A stretch of 18,146 nucleotides of DNA from Candidatus Hydrogenedentes bacterium CG07_land_8_20_14_0_80_42_17 (GTDB lineage: Bacteria > UBA8481): assembly GCA_002780065.1 (NCBI GenBank), contig PEWQ01000079.1:1-18146 (forward strand). Direction: 5' to 3'. Both the position numbers and the translations under genes were made by a program. Below are positions 7,650 to 13,812 of this stretch, in pieces (the stretch's first letter is position 1; every line of letters starts with the position of its first letter). Below the pieces are notes generated by a model. That model searched no databases. It saw only the letters and a list, made by a program, of their open reading frames with translations, and was not told where the DNA came from.

Positions 7650-8240
7650 TTATAGCATCCAGAGAAAAATTATCACAATCCAATATCCTACAGAGAATAT
7701 CGCGGTTATGTCTCTAATTCGTGAGCGGCTTCGAAAATAATCGGAAATCTTTAAAAGCAATAATGCTCGCACTGCAATCTGCGCCCCGACAAGCAAAGCA
7801 AAATAAAAAGAATTAAAAGTTCCTCTTTGTCCAATCATTATTGCAATATCCCGAAAAGAAGGAATATGAGTTCCATTCAATTCTGCAATGAAGCCCAGCC
7901 AGCCGGCAGAAAACGGCAATAAGCCTCCAAAAAATTCTCTAGCTTCCTGATAATCGTGAATGCTCTTCAAACCTGAAGTATCGAGAATAAAGACAACGCT
8001 CCCCGAGCCGGCAAACCATTTCCCTAATAAATAAAAACTAATTACCGATATCCAAAGCCCCAGCGCAGATAGAAAAACTGTTTTACGCAATTCACTTTTA
8101 GTCAGAACGCAGATGGGCAACAGCCACAGTTCATGCGGAGGAGCCTGAAGCGCAAGCGCTGAAAATCCTATAATGAAAGCAACCAGAGGAATAGCTCGTG
8201 AATCAGCCATCACGGGAACTAATTTTTTTCCTATTACCAA
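7650..8240 (-). CDS. Small membrane protein, function unknown
   Basis: Up to 196 residues with about five hydrophobic segments. The pattern (GFSALALQAPPHELWLLPI near the N-terminus, later REFFGGLLPFSAGWLGFIAEL and a terminal helix pair) is faintly like small VTT/DedA-type membrane proteins, but this is not a safe assignment. The annotated start is a TTG at 8240 that overlaps the preceding gene's stop by 7 bases. It has AGAGG about 10 bases upstream, so coupled translation is plausible. ATG at 8210 or GTG at 8213 are alternatives without a better ribosome site. It is the last gene of the operon with the PorV-like and SAM hydroxide adenosyltransferase-like genes. Confidence 0.65.
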   Translation of the reverse strand: MVIGKKLVPVMADSRAIPLVAFIIGFSALALQAPPHELWLLPICVLTKSELRKTVFLSALGLWISVISFYLLGKWFAGSGSVVFILDTSGLKSIHDYQEAREFFGGLLPFSAGWLGFIAELNGTHIPSFRDIAIMIGQRGTFNSFYFALLVGAQIAVRALLLLKISDYFRSRSRIRDITAIFSVGYWIVIIFLWML

Positions 8241-9004
8241 GTTACAAATACCTCTGCTCCTGGCTCGGCGGAAAAAAATTCGTATGCGGAGCCTTCCCTA
8301 ACCGCAATCTCGAGCACATTGTCGGAAGACTCGATTGCAACAGGCGTTCCAATATCTGAATCATTGTAGCAGGATTTAATATCCACATTCTTTCCAAACA
8401 ATTTTACTGTTGCTCCGTTAGGAATCTTTCTAAATGGAATATTCGTTTTTAAATTACCAAAACTATCTATAAAAATAATTTCGCCGCTGATTTTACTTTT
8501 TTCATAAATAGGCATTTTTTCTTCAAATAAAGTTAATCCATTTGCATGAGCTCCTACTTCCATATCCAGCGCCAGCCGGGCGGCCGCAGGAGCAAAAAGG
8601 TCTCTGCCGTCAAATACTCTTGAAATACTTTTTTTTCTTAACGAAGAGTCGATCTCCACAATTTTACTTGTCGAATTTCGAAGCGGAGTAAAAATGCCGT
8701 TATCAGGCCCTATAAACCATTGCTCATTGCTTGAAACTGCAAGCGCCCTTCTTTCGGAGCCTACACCTGGATCAACAACGATAATATGAATTGAGCCTTT
8801 TGGATAAGTTTTCAATAAAGAGTTAACCATTCTTGCTCCCGCTCTAATATCAAACTTAGGCAGATCATGCGAAGCATCTATAACTGTAAATGCGCCGATA
8901 TCTCCAGACAAATTTGAAAGTTCTGAAAAAAAAGCGCCCTTCATTTCAGCAGCATAGCTTTCTCTCCAACCAAAATCTGAAGAAAAAGTTATAACTTTTT
9001 TCAC
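8234..9004 (-). CDS. SAM hydroxide adenosyltransferase-like protein (DUF62, chlorinase/fluorinase superfamily)
   Basis: Family members cleave S-adenosylmethionine to adenosine and methionine using water, and the halogenases of the same fold use halide instead. The 256-residue length is normal. Signatures are SSDFGWRESYAAEMKG at the N-terminus, VIDASHDLPKFDIRAGARM, VVDPGVGSERR at 77-86, PDNGIF at 100-105, FDGRDLFAPAAA at 131-141 and, in the C-terminal domain, DSFGNLKTNI. The hydrolase triad is Asp-Arg-His. Asp78 and an Arg (85 or 86) are present, but the His of the usual TFHGRD motif is replaced by Asp132, so the activity is uncertain. The start is GTG at 9004, overlapping the stop of the PorV-like gene as GTGA. 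Its role next to an outer-membrane protein gene is unknown. Confidence 0.93.
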   Translation of the reverse strand: MKKVITFSSDFGWRESYAAEMKGAFFSELSNLSGDIGAFTVIDASHDLPKFDIRAGARMVNSLLKTYPKGSIHIIVVDPGVGSERRALAVSSNEQWFIGPDNGIFTPLRNSTSKIVEIDSSLRKKSISRVFDGRDLFAPAAARLALDMEVGAHANGLTLFEEKMPIYEKSKISGEIIFIDSFGNLKTNIPFRKIPNGATVKLFGKNVDIKSCYNDSDIGTPVAIESSDNVLEIAVREGSAYEFFSAEPGAEVFVTW

Positions 9005-9972
9005 CGTCTTCTTCCCTCTCCAAAAACCATTCTGATCGAAGCCTCAAGACGCGAATTACGCAATCCGTTTCTTGCAGGCACAGCGGCGAGATCAATCAGC
9101 ATCTCCCTAAAATTAACGCTGATTCCGCCGCGAAAAGTTCCTCCGTAAGAATTTCCTGTTTTTTCGCGCGCTAAACCATCGTAGCCTAAACGCAGGCCGA
9201 GATAATTCGCCCACCAATACTCGGCTCCGGCTCTTACGGCAAGGTCGTGCTTCTCAGTTGCAATACCTTCAACAGCAAAATTTGCGTAGTTGATAGATGA
9301 AAGCAATTTCCCGAAAGAAAATCCCGCAGAAACTGAAATAGGGATATCCGGATCCGCACTTCCTTTTAATTTGCCGCCAAGATTTTTAACTGTTGCGGCA
9401 AAAACCATTCCTTTAACAGCAGAGTTATATCTGATTCCGATATTGCCAAAAAGCCCGTCATAATTCGCAAAAGGATCTGTCGAAGCTGTTTTTGTATATC
9501 GTGCCGAAGCTCCAATTGAAAGTCCTCTGCCGATAATTCTGCCGAATCCAATCTCTGCAATATCCTGCATCTCGCTCTTGATATACTGTTTTGTGTGATA
9601 GTTATTGTCGTTGCCAAGAACTGGAATCGAGTATCTGTCATCAAGTTTCAATCCGGAATAAGCTATCGCTACTGTTGTTCTTCTCTGAAATGGAATTGCA
9701 AGAGCAAACGACCCGAAGAGATCCCTGTTATGCGTATTGCCGAGGTCGAAAAATGTTTGATACTGATCCACTCCTGTAAGTCCTGCCGGATTTGAGTAAA
9801 GAGAAGTGACATCATCTAAAAGCGCAGTTGTTGCTCCACCGAGCCCTGTACTTCTTGCGCCAATCTCTTCGAAAATAAAAGCTGCCGGACGGTAAGAATC
9901 AGCCGCCGTGGAAGGCAAACTCACTAAAAGAAGGAGCATTAGTAGAAAAAATAATAATATTTTTATCTGCAC
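9001..9972 (-). CDS. PorV/PorQ-like outer-membrane beta-barrel protein
   Basis: A 323-residue exported protein. The signal peptide is residues 1 to about 24 (a run of Leu/Phe followed by STAADS). The mature N-terminus carries the PorV/PorQ hallmark EIGARSTGLGGATTALLDD followed by SLYSNPAGL, the plug-like start of FadL-related barrels in this family. The rest alternates amphipathic strands with Gly/Asp/Asn turns and AGAEYWWANYLGLRLGY-type strand pairs, as expected for a barrel. It starts at GTG with GAGGAG 7 bases upstream. Family members serve type IX secretion in Bacteroidetes, but many are found outside that system, and no other secretion genes are seen here, so no such role is claimed. It is the first gene of a three-gene leftward operon. 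Confidence 0.88.
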   Translation of the reverse strand: MQIKILLFFLLMLLLLVSLPSTAADSYRPAAFIFEEIGARSTGLGGATTALLDDVTSLYSNPAGLTGVDQYQTFFDLGNTHNRDLFGSFALAIPFQRRTTVAIAYSGLKLDDRYSIPVLGNDNNYHTKQYIKSEMQDIAEIGFGRIIGRGLSIGASARYTKTASTDPFANYDGLFGNIGIRYNSAVKGMVFAATVKNLGGKLKGSADPDIPISVSAGFSFGKLLSSINYANFAVEGIATEKHDLAVRAGAEYWWANYLGLRLGYDGLAREKTGNSYGGTFRGGISVNFREMLIDLAAVPARNGLRNSRLEASIRMVFGEGRRR

Positions 9973-10062
9973 ACAATAACTCCTCTGTAAGAAGAATGAA
10001 AGGAGTGAAGTTCAATTAAATTCATAATTTTATCCCATACAATTCAACATAAATAATAATCG

Positions 10063-10135
10063 TGCGCTCGGCAAGATTCGAACCTGCGGCCTTTGGCTTC
10101 GGAGGCCAACGCTCTATCCGCTGAGCTACGAGCGC
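10063..10135 (-). tRNA. tRNA-Arg (anticodon CCG)
   Basis: On the minus strand acceptor GCGCTCG/CGAGCGC, D arm GCTC...GAGC, anticodon arm TTGGC-CTCCGAA-GCCAA with anticodon CCG, and T arm GCAGG-TTCGAAT-CTTGC. The discriminator is A, with no encoded CCA. Confidence 0.96.
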
Positions 10136-10143
10136 GCAGAAAA

Positions 10144-10172
10144 ATATTAGTTCTACTTTGATATCTATTCAA
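10144..10172 (-). promoter_or_regulatory. Promoter of tRNA-Arg
   Basis: TTGAAT (10172-10167), a 17-base spacer and TAATAT (10149-10144) on the minus strand place transcription start a few bases before the tRNA 5' end. Confidence 0.6.
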
Positions 10173-10235
10173 TAGCAGAATAAATTCAAAAACGAATCAT
10201 TGACATTTAATAAATTCAATGCAAATTTTACTTTT

Positions 10236-10946
10236 ATGCGAAAAGAATATGAGATATGGCATAAAACTATCAAGAGCATTCCAGAGTCAGAACTTCTTTC
10301 CAGCGTATGGTATCAAGCAGTGCGCAAAAGATTGCTGAAAAGAAACGGATTGACTTTGGAAGTTGCCTGCGGCTGTGGTGCGTATGCCAGAGAGAGAGCT
10401 GAAAGCGGCGAAAAAATCATTGCCGTTGATTTTTCGATAACGGCACTCATGGAAGCAAAAACTCGTTCCAAAAATTTCAAAATACGATATCCAATTTACG
10501 TCGCGGCTGATGCTCACTGCTTGCCATTTAAAAATAATACGTTTGACACAATAATTTCCTGTGAGACTTATGAACATCTTGAAAAGCCGAGAATATTTCT
10601 TTATGAAATTCATCGTCTGCTAAAGCATGATGGAATATTATGCATCACTTTTCCTTCATATTTGAATCTACTCGGTCTTTATCGAATTTATCTTTCTTTA
10701 CGAAAAAAAGAATTTTCCAGTGGAGCTGGAAATCAGCCTAGGGAAAATGCTCCTCTATGGCCATTCGTGCTTATCGAAATGTTGTTAAAAGGATTCAGAC
10801 TAATTTCTTTTTTTGGACAGGTGCATTTAATTCCATTCCCGAGACGGCCGATTATATGGTTAAAAAAAATAGATGCCATTCCAGTATTGCAAAGATTTCT
10901 GTCGCCGTTTGCTCTGCATATTCTGTTTTTACTTCGAAAAAATTGA
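10236..10946 (+). CDS. Class I SAM-dependent methyltransferase (Methyltransf_11 type)
   Basis: About 236 residues with a Rossmann-type methyltransferase fold. SAM-binding motif I is [13 protein letters not shown], followed by the acidic end of strand two in IAVDFS, then [20 protein letters not shown] (motifs II/III) and [16 protein letters not shown] (post motif). The C-terminal third is hydrophobic and basic, which could hold it at the membrane. The substrate cannot be told. Position upstream of a membrane glycosyltransferase fits lipid or polysaccharide modification, but this is inference. A TTG at 10200 would add 12 residues. The ATG at 10236 is chosen, although neither start has a ribosome site. 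Confidence 0.85.
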   Translation: MRKEYEIWHKTIKSIPESELLSSVWYQAVRKRLLKRNGLTLEVACGCGAYARERAESGEKIIAVDFSITALMEAKTRSKNFKIRYPIYVAADAHCLPFKNNTFDTIISCETYEHLEKPRIFLYEIHRLLKHDGILCITFPSYLNLLGLYRIYLSLRKKEFSSGAGNQPRENAPLWPFVLIEMLLKGFRLISFFGQVHLIPFPRRPIIWLKKIDAIPVLQRFLSPFALHILFLLRKN

Positions 10947-10989
10947 AGAGCGCCGTTGTTTTGATATACTTGAACAGAGAGGTGAAATT

Positions 10990-11226
10990 ATGTCAGAACC
11001 TGTAATAGCAGATAAGAAACCGTCAGTTTTAGAATTGGAGCCGGGCACATATCATTGGTGCAGTTGCGGCAGATCTTCAAAACAGCCGTTTTGCGATGGA
11101 AGCCATAAAGGTACCGATTTTATTCCGATGACAGTTGTAATAAAAGCAAAGGAAAAAAAAGCCTTCTGCAATTGTAAAAAGACTGGTACTCCCCCGTGGT
11201 GTGATGGAACTCATAAAAATTTGTGA
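10990..11226 (+). CDS. Double CDGSH-type [2Fe-2S] protein
   Basis: A 78-residue protein with two CDGSH iron-sulfur motifs in tandem, each giving three Cys and one His to a [2Fe-2S] cluster. The first is [16 protein letters not shown] near residues 24-39 and the second is [16 protein letters not shown] near 60-75. This is the usual layout of small bacterial two-motif members, which are soluble and redox or iron-sulfur related, with no agreed substrate. The start is the ATG at 10990, which has AGAGGTG at good spacing. A longer open frame upstream runs over the end of the methyltransferase gene in another frame and is not real. It lies 43 bases after the methyltransferase gene. Confidence 0.93.
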   Translation: MSEPVIADKKPSVLELEPGTYHWCSCGRSSKQPFCDGSHKGTDFIPMTVVIKAKEKKAFCNCKKTGTPPWCDGTHKNL

Positions 11227-11250
11227 TTGGGCTTTGTAATTTATTTTTTT

Positions 11251-12675
11251 ATGATTAAAAAGTCGATTCTTATTTTTTGCGCTGTTTCTCTTTCTTTATT
11301 GCTTCTTGCATCAGGAAGACTTTATTCGCTTGACGATGAAACAAATTATCTCGTCACACGCTCTATTTGCGAATACGGAAGAATAGATATCTCTCCACAA
11401 ATGGAAAAACCAATTAATGTTTCTGCCGGACGTAGTGGAAAGCTGTACTCCTATTATGCTCCGGGCACTTCATTCTTTGGAATCCCTTTTTATTTTGCCG
11501 GAAAACTTGCGTCCGCTTTCTCTGGAATCGGAGACATTTACATAACCAGAGCTTTTTTCTCATTGCAAGGGAGCGTATGGGGCGGGCTGTGCGCGGCAAT
11601 ACTCTTTATAATAATTACCAAACTCGGCTATGATGAAAAAACGGCAGTGGCAATCTCTCTAATCAATTCTTTTGCTACTTATTCATTCGCTTTATCGCAC
11701 ACAATAATTTCTAATTTTCCTGTCGGTGTGCTTTATCTATTAGCATGGAGCACTATTTTTGAAAACGAAAAAATATTTCGTAAAGGACTTGCATCAGGCA
11801 TAGCTCTATCGCTTGCTTTTTTATACAGATATGACAGCGCATTGTTTTGGCCTATTCTTCTTATTGGAAGGCCTCGCAGAGCATCAGGAATAATTTTAGG
11901 ACTAATTCCAGGAATAGTTTTAGGTGGGGTTTACAATTTTGCGAGGTTTGGATCCGTATTAGATACCGGCGCTCCGGATATGCAAAATATGTTTGCCGGT
12001 AATTTTGGGGAAGGCTTCTTAGGACTCACTATTCATCCGAGCCGAGGAATATTATGGTATTCGCCGTTAACTGTTTTAGGATTGTTTGGTCTTATACTAT
12101 TGAAAAAGAAATTCGGGAAATTTATGTTAATTCCATTCATAATTGGAATTCTTCATATCCTAATCGTATCTAGCCATTCAATCTGGAATGGAGGTGCATG
12201 CTGGGGGCCAAGGCATCTCGGTTCGATTGTTCCAATGCTGAGCATTGGCTTAATTCCATTCATAAAGGTAAGAAAAAAATGGATAAAGAATCTTGGAGTG
12301 GTCTCAGCAATTTTAATTCAATTATATGGAACGGTAGTTGCTACAGATTCATGGAATGATCTTCTTTGGGATTACGGAATCAATTATGAGGTGTCTTGGT
12401 CAACGGTAAAATACAATCCATGGTACGGTCAATTCGAATTACTAAAGAGAGTTAATTTCCAACGCTTGCCGGCAGAGTATCAAAGAAGCAAAAAAATAAT
12501 TCCAGTTGGCGACACTGCTCCTAACCAAATCATGCGTAAGAGCATCGACCAATGGTCAGTCTATGCATGGAAGATGGGAATAAATTCTAAAATTATTATT
12601 TTGTTTTTAGTGATGCAAATCGCGATTACTTTATTTTTTTGGAAAAGAGTTAATACCCGGACTTATGCAAGTTGA
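11251..12675 (+). CDS. ArnT/GT39-like polytopic membrane glycosyltransferase
   Basis: About 474 residues with ten or more membrane helices. The first outside loop carries SLDDETNYLVTRSICEYG, matching the acidic catalytic loop of GT-C enzymes of the ArnT/PMT type, which move a sugar from a polyprenyl phosphate carrier. Further family-like segments are LYSYYAPGTSFFGIPFYF and, near residue 310, SIWNGGACWGPRHLG. A soluble-looking tail follows the last loops, then one C-terminal helix. The start at ATG 11251 is preferred over a TTG at 11227, but there is no ribosome site. The last codons (Arg-Thr-Tyr-Ala-Ser-stop) lie inside the left arm of the palindromic element at 12657-12787, so the original C-terminus may have been different. 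Confidence 0.8.
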   Translation: MIKKSILIFCAVSLSLLLLASGRLYSLDDETNYLVTRSICEYGRIDISPQMEKPINVSAGRSGKLYSYYAPGTSFFGIPFYFAGKLASAFSGIGDIYITRAFFSLQGSVWGGLCAAILFIIITKLGYDEKTAVAISLINSFATYSFALSHTIISNFPVGVLYLLAWSTIFENEKIFRKGLASGIALSLAFLYRYDSALFWPILLIGRPRRASGIILGLIPGIVLGGVYNFARFGSVLDTGAPDMQNMFAGNFGEGFLGLTIHPSRGILWYSPLTVLGLFGLILLKKKFGKFMLIPFIIGILHILIVSSHSIWNGGACWGPRHLGSIVPMLSIGLIPFIKVRKKWIKNLGVVSAILIQLYGTVVATDSWNDLLWDYGINYEVSWSTVKYNPWYGQFELLKRVNFQRLPAEYQRSKKIIPVGDTAPNQIMRKSIDQWSVYAWKMGINSKIIILFLVMQIAITLFFWKRVNTRTYAS

Positions 12676-12787
12676 TGATTTACCTCGGAGAACAGTAGAG
12701 TAGGCGCGGGACGGACAAGTTGAAGCGTCCGTCGCCGCGCCTACTCTACTGATAAATGAAAGTTTTCGGCGACTTGCATGACTCCGG
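12657..12787. repeat. 131-bp GC-rich palindromic element (MITE-like)
   Basis: The outer arms are imperfect inverted repeats: CCGGACTTATGCAAGT (12657-12672) against the reverse complement of ACTTGCATGACTCCGG (12772-12787), 14 of 16 matching. Inside them is a near-perfect long hairpin (12693-12751). The left arm overlaps the last codons and stop of the glycosyltransferase gene. Base composition is clearly richer in G+C than the flanks. No coding sequence is supported. No target-site duplication was identified. Confidence 0.7.
12693..12751. repeat. Long inner hairpin of the palindromic element
   Basis: The arms 12693-12716 and 12727-12751 are perfectly complementary except for one extra base in the right arm. 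The loop is AAGTTGAAGC (12717-12726). The stem is 24 base pairs, much longer than an ordinary terminator, and no T-run follows on either strand. Confidence 0.9.
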
Positions 12788-12904
12788 TTAACACTTAACA
12801 AAAGAACGGGGAGGCCGGCAGAATCAGCATGCGTAGCTAGCAGACCTGTAGGCACGCACGCGAGGCGCCTGTGCCTCCAAAGCGAGCGCCTTGAATCCAT
12901 TGGT
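12788..12904. other. GC-rich non-coding stretch with competing stems
   Basis: No credible gene is seen here. Several alternative pairings are possible: CGAGGCGC (12861-12868) with GCGCCTTG (12886-12893), AGGCAC (12850-12855) with GTGCCT (12871-12876), and GGAGGC (12810-12815) with GCCTCC (12873-12878). Together with the preceding palindrome it forms a block unlike the AT-rich surroundings. Confidence 0.45.
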
Positions 12905-12905
12905 T

Positions 12906-12934
12906 GCGATACATCCTGTATCGCTTTTAATTTT
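12906..12934 (+). terminator. Rho-independent terminator
   Basis: A stem GCGATACA/TGTATCGC with a three-base loop is followed by TTTTAATTTT on the plus strand. It would end transcripts coming from the glycosyltransferase operon or from the GC-rich block. The reverse strand has no T-run after the stem. Confidence 0.65.
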
Positions 12935-12949
12935 CGGTCCTCGTTTCAC

Positions 12950-13023
12950 TCGGGCCGGGCGGATTCGAACCGCCGACCCCCTGAACCCCATTCAGGTGCG
13001 CTACCAAACTGCGCTACGGCCCG
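12950..13023 (-). tRNA. tRNA-Pro (anticodon GGG)
   Basis: On the minus strand acceptor CGGGCCG/CGGCCCG, anticodon arm CCTGA-ATGGGGT-TCAGG with anticodon GGG, and T arm GGCGG-TTCGAAT-CCGCC. The discriminator is A, with no encoded CCA. It lies 40 bases downstream of merR on the same strand and may share its transcript. A weak TTGACT/TAGTGT pair also lies in between. Confidence 0.96.
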
Positions 13024-13063
13024 GTTTACAATCACATCACACTAAAACTTGAACTCATCGAAG

Positions 13064-13396
13064 TCAAACTTCTTTTAGCAATTTCAAAATAACTCTCAAT
13101 TCGTCGGCAATTTTTTCCCCAGTCAAAGTATCCATTCCAACTTCTTCATCCGAGATTAAAGCGCGTCTAGCTCCAGGTATCGTAAACTTTTCTTCATACA
13201 ATAGTTTTTTTATTTTGAAAACAGCCTCGATATCTTTCTTCCTGAAAATTCTTCTTCCGGATTCATCTTTTCGCGGCTTCAATAATGGAAATTCCTGTTC
13301 CCAATATCTTAATACATGAGGTTTTATTCCGGTAATCCGAGCAACCTCTCCTATACTAAAATAAAGTTTTTCCTCAGGAAGAATTTTTTCGAACAC
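13064..13396 (-). CDS. MerR-family transcriptional regulator
   Basis: About 110 residues. The winged-helix DNA-binding domain is complete: LYFSIGEVARITGIKPHVLRYWEQEFPLL, then RRIFRKKDIEAVFKIKKLLYEEKFTIPGARRAL. The C-terminal part is short (about 30 residues) and has no recognisable effector domain or metal-binding cysteines, so the signal is unknown. GTG at 13396 is chosen. A TTG at 13426 would overlap the end of the IHF/HU gene by 23 bases. Neither start has a well-placed ribosome site. The pairing IHF/HU-merR followed by tRNA-Pro is a gene order I know from other bacteria, which supports the annotation. Confidence 0.88.
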   Translation of the reverse strand: MFEKILPEEKLYFSIGEVARITGIKPHVLRYWEQEFPLLKPRKDESGRRIFRKKDIEAVFKIKKLLYEEKFTIPGARRALISDEEVGMDTLTGEKIADELRVILKLLKEV

Positions 13397-13403
13397 TACT
13401 CCG

Positions 13404-13691
13404 TTAACTCTTCTTTGAAGCGGCAATTCTCAGCTTGAAGTCCTTGCCAGGCGTAAACTTTACAGCTTTTTTAGCCGGCACTTGAATAACTTCTCCGGTA
13501 CGAGGATTTCTGCCTTTTCTAGGTGCGCGTGAGCGCAGTCTAAATGAGCCAAAACCGACAATGTGAACATCTTCGCCTTTTTGCAGCCCGGACTTAATGG
13601 AACCTATTAGAGTCTCTACTGCCTCTCGGGCCGCTCTCATCGGCAGACCGGTCTTTGAAGATACCCTTTTGATTAATTCAGCTTTATTCAT
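13404..13691 (-). CDS. Integration host factor / HU-family DNA-binding protein
   Basis: A 95-residue nucleoid-associated protein that binds and bends DNA as a dimer. MNKAELIKRVSSKTGLPMRAA opens the helical body, VHIVGFGSFRLRSRAPRKGRN leads into the beta arm with the intercalating proline region GRNPRTGE, and VKFTPGKDFKLRI closes the domain. The length and the KAELIKRVS start are closest to the IHF alpha type. ATG at 13691 has GGAGGG 5 bases upstream. A six-residue longer frame starts before the predicted transcription start and is rejected. The promoter is at 13711-13740. Confidence 0.93.
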   Translation of the reverse strand: MNKAELIKRVSSKTGLPMRAAREAVETLIGSIKSGLQKGEDVHIVGFGSFRLRSRAPRKGRNPRTGEVIQVPAKKAVKFTPGKDFKLRIAASKKS

Positions 13692-13710
13692 TTTTTCCCT
13701 CCAATGCAAT

Positions 13711-13740
13711 GTTATACGGCGAAATACTTTTTATTGTCAA
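13711..13740 (-). promoter_or_regulatory. Strong sigma-70 promoter for IHF/HU
   Basis: TTGACA (13740-13735), an 18-base spacer and TATAAC (13716-13711) on the minus strand give a start near 13704 and a leader of only about 13 bases, which holds the ribosome site. Confidence 0.7.
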
Positions 13741-13753
13741 CTCAAAAAATAAA

Positions 13754-13765
13754 TTCAAATTTGAA
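13754..13765. promoter_or_regulatory. Perfect 12-bp palindrome, possible operator
   Basis: TTCAAATTTGAA lies between the divergent IHF/HU and XPB helicase genes, just upstream of the IHF/HU -35 box. It has the symmetry of a dimeric repressor site, but it is AT-rich and short, so chance is not excluded. Confidence 0.3.
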
Positions 13766-13812
13766 AATCAGTCCTGACTTCGAACAATTATTATGATATA
13801 GTTCTTGGTTCA

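Noticed and set aside
7650-8240. Apolipoprotein N-acyltransferase fragment or DedA protein
   Set aside because: The N-terminal 'APPHELWLLPI' resemblance is weak, and no nitrilase domain or DedA signature is present.
9366-9795. Several open frames on both strands inside the PorV-like gene
   Set aside because: They are shadows of a long gene with signal peptide and family motifs.
10200-10205. TTGACA as a promoter -35 box for the methyltransferase
   Set aside because: No acceptable -10 box follows at 16-18 bases.
10873-10989. Upstream extension of the CDGSH protein
   Set aside because: It overlaps the methyltransferase C-terminus in another frame, and a good ribosome site supports the ATG at 10990.
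12631-12900. Minus-strand open frame of 89 codons across the GC-rich block
   Set aside because: It runs through both arms of the long palindrome, has no ribosome site and its product is low-complexity with no family features.
12657-12935. 6S, SRP or RNase P RNA in the GC-rich block
   Set aside because: None of the conserved cores of these RNAs could be recognised on either strand.
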